Notes under the pieces: generated by a model
The model's input: only the letters and a program-made list of their open reading frames with translations
Databases searched by the model: none
What the model was told of the DNA's origin: nothing
Translations under genes and position numbers: made by a program
Assembly (NCBI RefSeq): GCF_010672085.1
Contig: NZ_JAAHHT010000073.1
Coordinates: 1 to 38,282, forward strand
Origin: Okeania sp. SIO3I5
GTDB taxonomy: Bacteria; Cyanobacteriota; Cyanobacteriia; Cyanobacteriales; Microcoleaceae
Direction of reading: 5' to 3'
Length of the DNA stretch: 38,282 bases
Shown: positions 16,429 through 28,400 of the stretch, one piece after another
Layout of the letters: each line of letters begins with the position of its first letter
How positions within the stretch are numbered: the first letter of the stretch is position 1

Positions 16429-19400
16429 ATGGTTTGGTTCTGGAAGAAAAAGACTCAACAAAAACAAGCTAAAAAATCTGCCAAAAAGCCAAGAAGTAAG
16501 ACTTTTATTTTAGAAGAAATTATTAGTCCTGGTGCTTATTGTCCCATACCAATAGATGACTCTCTTGTTAACCATCCTATCTTTGGATTATTCACAGATC
16601 AAGAATTAATTACTGCTATTTTAGGAGTTGATGCTCCTCCTGATATTGCCGAGATAGATACAGAAAGTTTAGTTCAAGATTATTGGGAAAAGCTCAACGA
16701 ATACTTTCAAGAAAACCCCAATGATACTAATAATATTGATTTAGAAAATTTGTCTACTTGGCCGACTTTGGAAGCACTAATAAATCCAGGGCAACCGAGT
16801 GTAGAAATACCTGATGTGGGTGGAGCAGTTGATACTTTACCGCCTCCAACTATAGTGCCAGTAGATCCCCCTAGAAATAATCCCGGTAGTGATGGCGCTC
16901 AAGAACCAGTTATTGATAATTCTCCTCAACCACCTACTTTGGTTAATGCTATTTCAGATATTACTCTGACACCCGAAACATCCTCTCAAACTATAGATAT
17001 TTCCGAGGTATTTGCTACTCCCGATGGGGAACAACTCCAATATGAAGTCATAAGTGACAATGGTGAACTTCTCAATGTCAATTTAGAAAATAATCAATTA
17101 TCTATAGAAGCACTGCCAAAAACTGGAGAAAGTCAAGTTACAATTCAGGCGACGACTGAATCTGGAGGTGTGGCAGCTCATACTTTTAATGTTTTCAATA
17201 ATTATGTCGCGCCAGAGTCGGTGACAACTATTAATTCTGGTTTAACTGAGTTACGAAATGCTATTAATGCTAACCCTGATGATTTATTAGCAAGTTTGGA
17301 TACTCCAGAAGCACAAACAGCTTTGGAAACATTGGCGACTGAGTTAGAATCTAATTTTGATAATATTTTCCATGCTATCGAGCAACCAGAAATTCTGGCA
17401 AAAGCAGGGGTGTCTCCTGAAGCTGTTGCTACTTTGGAAAAACTATTGGCCAATAAAGAAGTGGGAGCAGCTTTAGGTTTGCCGACTTCTGTGGAGTTAG
17501 CGTTGGCAAATGAGGATTTTCGGATTTGGGATAACTATTTAATTAATGCTACGGAAGCTGCTTCTATTCTTTTACCTGATGCACCTCAAACTTCTGTGGC
17601 ATTTTTGGATTTTGCGGATGAACACGGCGAAGATGTGACGGATGTATTTTATTCTGTTAACCCTAATGCTGAGTATGAACGTTTATCTATTAATGATGGT
17701 AACTGGGCACAACAGTTGGTGCAATATGTGGATAACCTGAAAGCTGCTGGAGAAGAGCGGGGTATTGCTAACCTGAGTTTTGATTTGACTCAGGTGGATG
17801 AACAGGGACGAGTGACAACTCGTTATGATTTGACGGAAGCGGAACAACTGGCAATTCAATATGCACGGGATAATAATGTATTGTTGGTTGCTGCTTCTGG
17901 TAATACAGGTGGTGAAATGTCTGCTTTGGGTAAAGCTGCCGAAAAGTTTGACAATATTATTACTGTGGGAGCGGTGAATAAGTTGGAGTCGGTTGCTGAT
18001 TATTCGAGTCGGGGTGATACTTTGACTTTGGTTGCTCCAGGGGGGCAGTATGAAAATGATCCGGATGCTTTTGTGGGAACCTCGCGGGCGACTTCTTATG
18101 TGACTGGTGCTGCGTCTCTGGTTTGGGCAGCAAATCCAGAGTTGAGTTATCAGCAAGTCAAGGAACTGTTGACTCTGACTGCTAAAGATTTGGGTCCGGA
18201 AGGTTGGGATGCTGAGACTGGTGCTGGTTTGTTGGATGTGACTGAGGCGGTTTTGATGGCTGGTTTGGTGGCACCGGAGGCGGTGGTTCAGTCTGGGGAT
18301 GTGGAGATTTCGGCGTTTACTGGAGCGGGAAGGGTCGATGTTGATGTTCGGGCAGCGTCGCCGGAAACTGAAGCTGCAATTCAGGATTTGACGGATACTC
18401 AGAATCAGTTGTTGGAGCAATGGCAGGTTTTGAGGGATTTGGGTAATGCTGATGTGACTTTGGAGGAGTTACAGAATGAGATTGCTAAACGTCAGGCAGC
18501 AGCGTTGGATAGTTATCAAGTGGCGGATGTGGCAGCAGCTAAGAGTTTGGTGCAAAGTGAGCAGTTGTCGGAGGCGTTTCGTTTGGCAGTCGGGCATCAT
18601 CAAATTGAGTCGTCACGGTTACAGGATTTGGCTGCTCGTCAGCAACAGTTGCAAGATGGGTTGACAGCTTTGACTGGGGAACGAGATGAGTTGGTGGCTG
18701 CTAATGCGGAACAGTTGAAGGTTTTGGAGGAGGCGATCGCTCGGACGGAACAAGAGCTAGATGATGCTCGGCAGAAGTTGCAATATCAGCTTGTGGAACC
18801 AGATACTTTGGTGGCGGATGTCGAAGTTGTGAAGGCTGAAATTGCTAAATTGGAAGCCAAAATTCAACAGTATCGCCAACAGTCTGCTGCATTGAAGGCA
18901 CAAGCAGATAGTTTTTATGCCCAAGCTCACCAGTATCGACAACAGCAGCAGCATCATACTAATATTGCCAATAATGCTTGGACGACGCGCCGAGGTCGCA
19001 GCGGACGACGGTACACCGTGCGGAATACCCCTGTATACAACCACCATATCAACATAGCCAACCAAGCGGCGCGTAATGCCAATCATCATAGTTGGCAAGG
19101 TGATGCGTTCCAACTTGGTCACCACGAACTAGAACAGTTAATCCCTCAAATTAAGCAACAAAGTCAGGCGTTGAGCAATTATCAGAGGTTGCTGGAAACT
19201 AACAATCAGAAACTATCGGAAGTTACAGGGCAGTCCAATGACGCAAATGAAATCCTGGAAGCACTCCAAAAACAAGCAGCAGAAAAGACTCAACAGGCAG
19301 AACAATATTGGCAGCAAGTAGCTTTTGCGGAAGAACGACGCAAGCGAAGTCAGGATATGGCTAACTGGCATAATGCTATGATTAACCGTTGGGAAGTTGT

Positions 19401-22400
19401 TGGTCATCGCAAAAGCGGTAAATCTCGTAAACCTATTCACGGTTGGCGTCACTATCCAGAACACATCGCTCCTCGCAACCATGCGCAGCAACAAGCTAAC
19501 ACTGCCGAGGCAGAATACCACACCTTGGAACAGTGGGCGCGACAAGCACAAACGGAGGCGGATGCATTGAACCAACAGGCAACTGCATTAGCTGAACGAG
19601 TGGGAGATTGGCCGGAACTGAAGCGGGGTATCGAATATGAAATTAATGCTAAAGAACAGCAGTTGCAAGGAGAGAAAGATTTAATTGCGTTGCAAACTCC
19701 GGTGCAACAGCAACAGTTAGAAACTCTGGAGTTGCAAATTGCTCAAAGCGAGGCGGAATTACAAAAACTGGAAGTTGAAGAGTTGCCGGTTCAGCAGCAA
19801 AAAACTGATGCTACTGAGGAACGGTTGAATAAAGTTCAAGAGGAAGTTGAGGTGAATCAAAGCGACCGCGCCAAAACGACTAAAGATTTGCAAAACTTCC
19901 TGGAAACTTATGGTTACTTGCTGCCATACCAGGAACGTCGGGCAGCGGTGCAAAAACAGATTAAGCAACTGGAGGCTGAGAAAGCAAGAGTTCAGGAGTT
20001 GTTGGTGGAAATTGAATCCCCCCTAACCCCCCTTGGAAAGGGGGGGACCGGAATTGAGGAATCGTATCTTGAAGTCCCCCTTAATAAGGGGGATTTAGGG
20101 GGATCGTCTCTCCTCGAACAAACAGAAAATTATCTCAATGATATCCAGCAGCAGTTGGCGTATGCAAAGGTGCAGGAGGAACAACTCAACCTCTCTGCTC
20201 CTGAGTCACCCCAACGTTTGGCTATTGGCAATTTGATTTCTGATTTGGAAAAACGGCAAAGTAGGGGCGAACGGCCGTTCGCCCCTACCTTACCATTGCA
20301 GGAGTATGTTGATTTCTTGCGCGGGGTGGAGAGTCGCAATAATAATTTGTTGAATGGGTTTGATGATTTGGAGGAGCGTTTGAGTGCTGCCCAAACTCAA
20401 CAAAATGCTGCGGATGAGACTTTGCCACGACTTCAGGACGAATATCGCGACTTAGGTTTGGAAAAAGCGGATATTGAAGTTGAGAAGTTGATGCCTAGTC
20501 AAGTTAAAGTGTTGCAAGCAGATATTGACCCTCACCAGGAAATTTTAGACGGTTATCGTCAGCAGATTAATGATGCTCATGCGGTGGCTGCTAATTTCGA
20601 GCAACAGCGACAGCAGCATCATAGTCAAGCTGTATACTGGCAAAATCAGATTAATCAGTTTAACGAACAGGCGTATTTAAACCATTATCGCGATGTTTAC
20701 ATAAATGTGTGGCATGGCTGGATTGGCAGTGCGTGGGAACACTATGTCAGGTGGGGTTATCGTGAAGGACGACTTCCTAACCCACAGGCAAAAATTCACC
20801 GTGATGCTCACGTTGCTGCTCGCGATAATGCTGCCCAACAAAGGGATGCAGCTACTCTACAAGCACAACAGCTTGAGGCGAGCTTGCAACCTAACATTGA
20901 TGCTACTGAGACAACTATCGCTGCTATGGAAAGCAAGCAGCAAATTTTCAAAGATATCGAAAATATTCAGCCTAATGCTACTTTGGAGGAAGCGATCGCT
21001 CTCAAAGACAGCCAAATTGCCAACACAAAAACAGCAATTAGTCAAACCCAAGATACGATTAATTCCCTAGAAAATAATCTGGCTACTACCAAGCAGAATA
21101 AATCTGACAAAGAAGCAGAAATATTGGGGCAAGAGGAAGCGCACGCTCAAACGGAAACTGATATTGCCAGCAATGAAGCCAACATAACCGCCAAACAGGC
21201 AGAAATTAGCCAACAACAGTCGGTGTTGCAAGATTATCAGAACCAAATAAACCAAGCGAATGCCATTACTAATAATTTCGAGCAACAACGACAGCAACAT
21301 GAAGTGAATGCAAATCATTGGAACGGTCAAATCAATACTTGGGGAGTTACAGGTCATCGCACGGAGAGTTATCGTTATAAGTCTGGGAAAAGCTGGAGAA
21401 CAGGATATCGCCAAGTACCAGTTTACGGTTGGATTTACAACCCGCAGGCTGAAGCTAACCGGGACGCTGAACTTGCAGCAGCTAACAACGCTGATCGACA
21501 GCGCGACTTGGCAGACCAACAAGCACAAGAACTCACCGCTACTTTGCAACCGCAAATTGAGGCAACGGCAACAGATATTGCTAAACGGCAAACTGACAAG
21601 CAAAACTTAGAAGCTGAGAAACAAAACCTGCAAACTCAGTTAAGTAACCAACAACAAAATTTACAAAATCTGCAATCTGAACTAGCAGGAATTGAGCAAA
21701 ATATTGGCAACATTGAGTCTGATATTGCCACCAATGAGCAAAAATTAGAACAGCAAGATGCTCAACTGCTGAAAGAAAGCTCAGATAAAATATATCTCCA
21801 GGAGACTTTAGCTGAAATAGAGCAACGTATTGCGGATAAAGAGTCAGAAATCTCAGATAAATATGAGGAAATTGAACTAACGGAGAAATACGCTCGCCAC
21901 GTTGCTGCGGAAATAGATCGCCTTTCTAACCGTGTTAAGTTGCTAAACGAAGCCGATCGCTTGGATGCAGACTATCAGGCGCAAGAGGATAATTGGAAGG
22001 AAGCGATCGCTACTCAAGTTGCTGCTACAAACCAACTCTTGGCAGCTCGCAAAGAAGGGGAAGACGAACGGAAGCAACTGCTCTCGTTGCAGTCAGAACT
22101 CGTTGAGACTCAAACCGAACTTGCTGACGCTAAAGAGCAACAAGAAACCAAGAAAACGGAGATTGCAGATATTCAGGAAGACCTAGAGTTGAAAAAATTA
22201 CAACTGGGTAACCAGCAATTGCAATTGCAAAGCTTAAATGGTCAAGACGAACCATTACGCAGCGCTGAAGCTCATTACTACAATCTAGCTCAACACCATC
22301 GGCGCAACTTGTGGTATTGGAACGGTCATCATTTGACATATCACCACGGACACGCAGCAGCATATCGCGCTAACTTGCAGAAAGCGTCGCGGTTAGCACA

Positions 22401-25400
22401 GCAGCGCAACGATAATTGGTCGAAGATAGAGGAAACTCACAATAAAATTAATGAGTTGAACCAGGCGATCACCACCAAGGAAAGCAACCTTGCTACCAAA
22501 CAGTCTGAGTTAGGGACAGCAACTGCTGATATTGCTAATTTGACTGCTAAAGAAGGACAAATAAAAGCAAATATCGCGCCTCTAGTTACTGCTCTTGAAC
22601 CTTTGCAACAGCAGGAAGCAGCTAAACTGCAAGAGTTCCAAAATGCGGTGGAGGCAGCAGAAACTATTGGCCAACAGTTAGCGACTACTACTCAAGACCA
22701 AGCGGATGCTCTCAACCGTCTGATTGGTTTTGGGGTTTTGGGAACGGAATCTGATGTTGATTTCTTCCCGACTCAGGTGGAAGCTAAAGTGGAAGGTTTC
22801 ATTGATGAGTTGCAAAACCGCAGTAATGAGTTAGCTGCTGAAGCTGATAAGTTAAGCGGTTTAATAACTGACTGGCAGTCAGATTTGGATAAGACTACGG
22901 ATGATGTCAGTCGTCAAGCTTTAACTGATTTGATTACCAAAACTATTGGCCAACAGAAAAATCTATTGCAACGTCAACAGGAAAATGAGGAAATAGTGAC
23001 GGAGTTGAGCGATCGCTTGACGGCAGCTAAGGCGTCTCTAGAAAATCTCCGACAACAGCAGGAGTTGGAGATTCGGTCACAACTCGATAATAATGATGAG
23101 CGGTTAGAGGCGCTTAACCGTCAATTGGAAACGGAGACGGCAGCCGAAAAAGCGGTTAATGAGGATACGGTGTTAGCTTATGCTCAACTCAATGACCAAG
23201 TACGGGCAGATTTGACGGCAAGTGCGACTGAGTGGGTGAGTCAATTGCAAGAAGGGCATCAGCAAACTCAGGAAATTGGGGAAGGTCAGCAAAATCTGTC
23301 TCAGTCCGTTGATGAGTTGATTGAGCATATTGAGAATAATTTGGCTGATGTTGATGGCGAGCGCGACCGGAATTTGGCGGACTTGCGAGATGCGATTACG
23401 ACTTTGGGTGTGGTGGCGCCTCGTCGGGATGAGTTAGCAGCAGGGGAAACTACTCTGAAGCAGGAGATTGAGAAGTTGAAGCAGTGGATAGAGCAGGATG
23501 CAAAGTTGTGGGACGAAATCGAATCCATTGCCGATCGCTATACCCTGCGAGATGTTAAAGCAGCTTTGGATAACAACCTGATTCGTAACGGCAGTTTTGA
23601 GGATGTTGAAGGAGTAACGGGCACACGAGGATGGGGTGCGTTACCCGCCGGCTGGATTAATGCCCGACGTCATAATAACGCCCGACGTTATTATGCAGAT
23701 ACCTATAGTGAAGATGGTGATTTTGGTGTAGTAGCCAATGCTTACGGAAATTTTTCCAAAGATGCCAAGGCACAAGATGGTTCTCGATGGGTGGCAGGCG
23801 CTTCCATATCTAACAATAACGAAAAGTTTTTTCAGAAGCTAGAAACTCCCTTAGAACCAGGTAAGACTTACGAACTATCTGCTTATTTGAAGCGTTCGAT
23901 TCGTTCCATTCAGTCAAATCCCGGCAGTTACGAATTTTTCTTAGCCGATAGTACCGAATTAAAGTCTATGATTCCTTTGGGTGCTTTTGAACTCACTGAC
24001 AGCGACGATGAGTGGGAACGCCGGAGCCTTTCTTTCATCGCACCAGAAGCGGCTAAAACTCATCCCTATATTGTTTTCAGCCCCATTCATTCACCTGCTG
24101 GTGATTCTTATATAGCTATCGACAATGTTTCCTTAACTCTAGGAGCTAATGACAAAGCAGAGGAAAAAGCCATCCCCATCGCTAAGTCTCTCGTTGCCGA
24201 AGGTACGGATAATCCCGCCGACAGTGAGAAACTCCAAGACTTAAAACAGCACCTCCAAGAGTTCGATCGCCTAGAAACACAACAAAAAGAAGTCGAAGCG
24301 GAGGCAGCGGAAATACGCAATAAATGGGAACAAGACGTTAACTTCGATTCAGACAAAATCGCTCGCACCGAATTTGATAATAAACTCATTGAGTCCGTTC
24401 GTGGCACCGACAATATGACCTATAACCGCTATTCCACCGATGGCGGTGAGAACTGGAGCAATTGGCAGAGCAACGTTATGCACAGCAAAAAAGACGATAT
24501 CAAACTGGTGGAAGTAGATGGTAAACTGTATCAAGCAGTACGCCATCTTAACAACATAGTTTATCTGCGACATTCCACTGACGGGCACTCTTGGACTCCT
24601 TGGAGGCGAGTAACTAACGAAGTAGCAGGTAATTTTGAAATAGCAGCGATCAGCAATAACTTGGTACTGTCAGTCCGCGCTGCCACCAACCCAGCAGACA
24701 ACAAAATTTACACAACAAATAGTCAGGTAAACGGTGATAGGTGGTCGTCCTCGCACCCAACGCCAGTTCCCTCCCTTAACGATTTCTCCTTGGAAAATAT
24801 TGATGGCAAATTAGTTCAATCATACCTGGGTACGGATAACCGCAAATATATTCGGCATACAGAAGATGGCATTAACTGGACCCAGTGGCAGGTTGACGAC
24901 ACACCCGAAGCAGAAGCGCCAGAACCAGAAAATACCGTCAGCATCCAATTTAAAGATAAAACCTTCCAAGCGACGACTGGTCCAGATCGCCGAATCTACC
25001 AACGCCATTCCACTGATGGTGGCAAAACTTGGACGCAGTGGAACCATAAAGGAGGTGCTGCTAACGAAATCAAACTTGTCACCCTCAATGACAGAATCTT
25101 CCAAGTTGTTAAGGGAACCGATAACAAAACCTACATCCGCCACTCCTCCGACGGCGACAATTGGACGAGTTGGAATGGTATCACCTGGGCGACAACAGGG
25201 GAATTGGAAGTTGATGTCGTAGGCGATCGCTTACTGGTCAGTGTCCGAGGTCAAGACCACAAAGTTTGGAGTCGTCACGCCCTCAATGGCACTCAATGGT
25301 CGGGTGCGATCCAAGCCACCCCTCAAACCATGACCGATATGCTTCAGGAAGTTGTGGATGACAAATTAGTTCAATCCTACCGGGGTATGGATAACCAAAT

Positions 25401-28400
25401 TCACACTCGCCATTCCAACGATGGGGTAAATTGGAGCCAATGGCAGCCTTTAGAAGAGGCGATCGCTCTAGGGGACTGGCGGCAGGAATATTTAGAAACA
25501 TTGCCTGACTCTCCTATCCACCAACTCAAACCAACCCGCATCGAATATGGCAATCAGCTAGTAGAAGCAGTTCGCGGACCGAATAACTACCTCTATGGAC
25601 GCACTTCCAACGATAATGGAGAAACTTGGAGCGATTGGAGTTACAGCCATGGTCAAGTCAAAGAGAAACCGAAAATGCTAGAATTGAACGGCAAACTATA
25701 TCAATTCGGTCGAACCCCTAACGACATAGTTCATCTGCGTTATTCTACCAACGGCAAAACTTGGACTCCTTGGCGTCGAATTACTAATGAAGTTAGTGGC
25801 AATTATGAAGTAGCAACGATTGGCAACAACTTAGTGTTGTCAGTCCGAGCTTCCGACAACACAATTTACACCACAAATAGTCAATTTCACGTTGATAGGT
25901 GGTCGTCCTCGGAAGGCGCTACAGTTCCGAGTATCAACGATTTTACCCTGGAAAACATTGATGGCAAATTAGTTCAATCTTACTTAGGAGTAGATAACAA
26001 CATCTATACTCGCGAGTCAACAAATGGCATCAATTGGACGGAATGGGAAAGTTCCGATCTTGAAGCCAAAGATATAGAAACCCGCAAAGAGGAACACCTC
26101 AAACCTATAGTCGATAATGCCTCCGAAATACTGCTGCCATCCCTGCTGCATCAAGATGGGGAAAACAGCATGACTATTGAGGGCGCGATTCGCGAAACCC
26201 AAGAATCAGCCAACAAATACGGCTCGCTATTAGCCCAACTCAAAGCAGAGTCAGCCCAAAACAACGCTCAAGCAGCAGCAGCTATAGCTCAAGCAGACTG
26301 GTACGAAAAACGAGCTGCCTACCATTGGCAGCGCAGTCGCAAAAACGGTCCGACATGGACTGAACAACGCAAGACTTGGAAACGCGGTAAGTCGGGCAAG
26401 AAAAAAGCGCATTGGGTAACTATCACCCACGTCGATCACGACTGGATTATCTGGGATACCTACACCAAATATGCTAAACAACTGCGCCAACAAGGAGTCA
26501 ATCAATTAGTTGCTGCTGACAACCAAGCACAACAACAGGAACGGTTGCAACATCTAGCAGAACAGTGGGCAAACGCGAATAATGCCACCAACGCTGCCGA
26601 AACACCAATTACTGCCAGCAGCAATCTGTTGGAAGTATTGGAAACTGCCAGGGAGCAAATTCCTGTTGCTAATGAACAGTTGCAAATCCTCGAAGACCTG
26701 TTGCCAGAAGTAGAACAAAGACTAGCAGAAGCTCAAAAAGAAGCTGATGAGTACAATGCCAGAGTATTAGCGGAGTGGGCAGAACATGATGAAAACGCGA
26801 CGGAATATATCAACACTGTTGAAGACATCTTAGAACGTCGTGGCGACCTCAACAAACAATCCCAGGAGTTGCAAAACCAACTTGCAGATACGGAAAAATG
26901 GGTGGAACAACAAACTGTGGCTTTAGATGCAGAAACCGATCAAGTAGATAATTTGCGTCAACAGTTGATAGCTGATACTGAGGCGTTGGCAGAAAAAATC
27001 GCCGTGGCAACGGGCAACGAATTAACCGAGTTGCAGACTAAACAGGCACAACTCCAGGATGCTCTGGGACTATTGGACAATAAAGCGGTGGTATTGCGAG
27101 AGCAGCAAACAGCTTTCAGTCAAAAACGCACCCTCCTAACCGCCGAAAACGAAGTTATTCTCGCCGAACAACGGTTATTAGATGCTTACCTGACAGCTCC
27201 AGACAGCGACTTAGACCAACTCCGGGCACAGCTAGCAGATACCCGCGCTGCCTTGGCGGAAGCTCAACGTTTAGCAGAACAAGCAGAAGCGAGCAGTCAG
27301 GCATTAACGGCTCCTTTACAGGAAGTGCAAAACGACTTATTGGCACAAAATGATGAACATTTGAAAGCAGCTAAAGAACACCAGCAGATACTCAAGGAAT
27401 TGCTAGAGGCAACAGAACTAAATGCTAACTACACCTTAGAAGCAGCTCAGAAACAGCAGGAAGTAAACGATTTAGAGTTCCAAATCTTGCAACGATTGCA
27501 AGAAGCAACTGCTGCGGGCAACCAGGAGGCAAAACATTTGTTAGACGTTGCTGCTCATAACGATGTCGCCACCGCTGCCGAAATCTATTATCGCGATTAT
27601 AGCGACATTGCCAGCGATACTGGGGGCAGTTGTGCAGGAGGCATCGCGCGACCAGAAGACCGGAGGTTAGCGGATAACTATTATCGTGAGATGCAAAACC
27701 ATCGCCAGTTGCAGCAGCGTGCGCAAGCTCAAGCCAACCATTTCGGGCAGATTAAGGAAACGGCACAAGCGCAGATGAATGCTTTGAGTCAGCAACAGGA
27801 AACAGCGGCCCAGATGCTCCAAGACATTAACAATCAGATTGCCGAAACCCAAGAGCAACGGGAAGAAAAAGAGCAGGAATTGGCTGTTGCCCAAGCGCGG
27901 TTAGACGGCATTGCTCGCATCCGCCAGCAAACGGAACAAACTTTTGTGCAGCTAGTAAGTTTAGAACAACTGAACCTTGCCCAAGCTCAGTTAGAACAAC
28001 AAATTGCAGCTCAACGGCAGTCTGAGATTGAAGAGGAAGTGGCACGGCGTATCGAACGGGAAGAAATCGAAATTGAACGTCAGCGTTTAGAGGCGCGGGC
28101 GAAGTTGGAGCAGTTAGAGCAGTTGCAAGCTGAGGAGGATTTGCGACAAGCGGTAAATCAGGTTCGCGTTGATGTTGGTTTAGATGAGGTAGCTGGTGGT
28201 AGCGACAAGGCTCAATTGCAGTCTCAGATGGCGTCGCTGTTGGAGCAGTTGCAGAATTTGGAGAAACAACAGCCAGATTTACCTGATGATGTGAAGGCGT
28301 TGTTGGCAGATACTCAGGGAGATATTCATCTAGCGTTGCAAGGGAAAGAAGCAGAGAATATTCAGGAGAATTTGCTGAAAACTACTGCCGGGTTAATAGG

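Noticed and set aside
17683-28045. Many long minus-strand frames across the giant gene
   Set aside because: They mirror the coding strand's codon bias, show no domains, and overlap strongly supported protein sequence.
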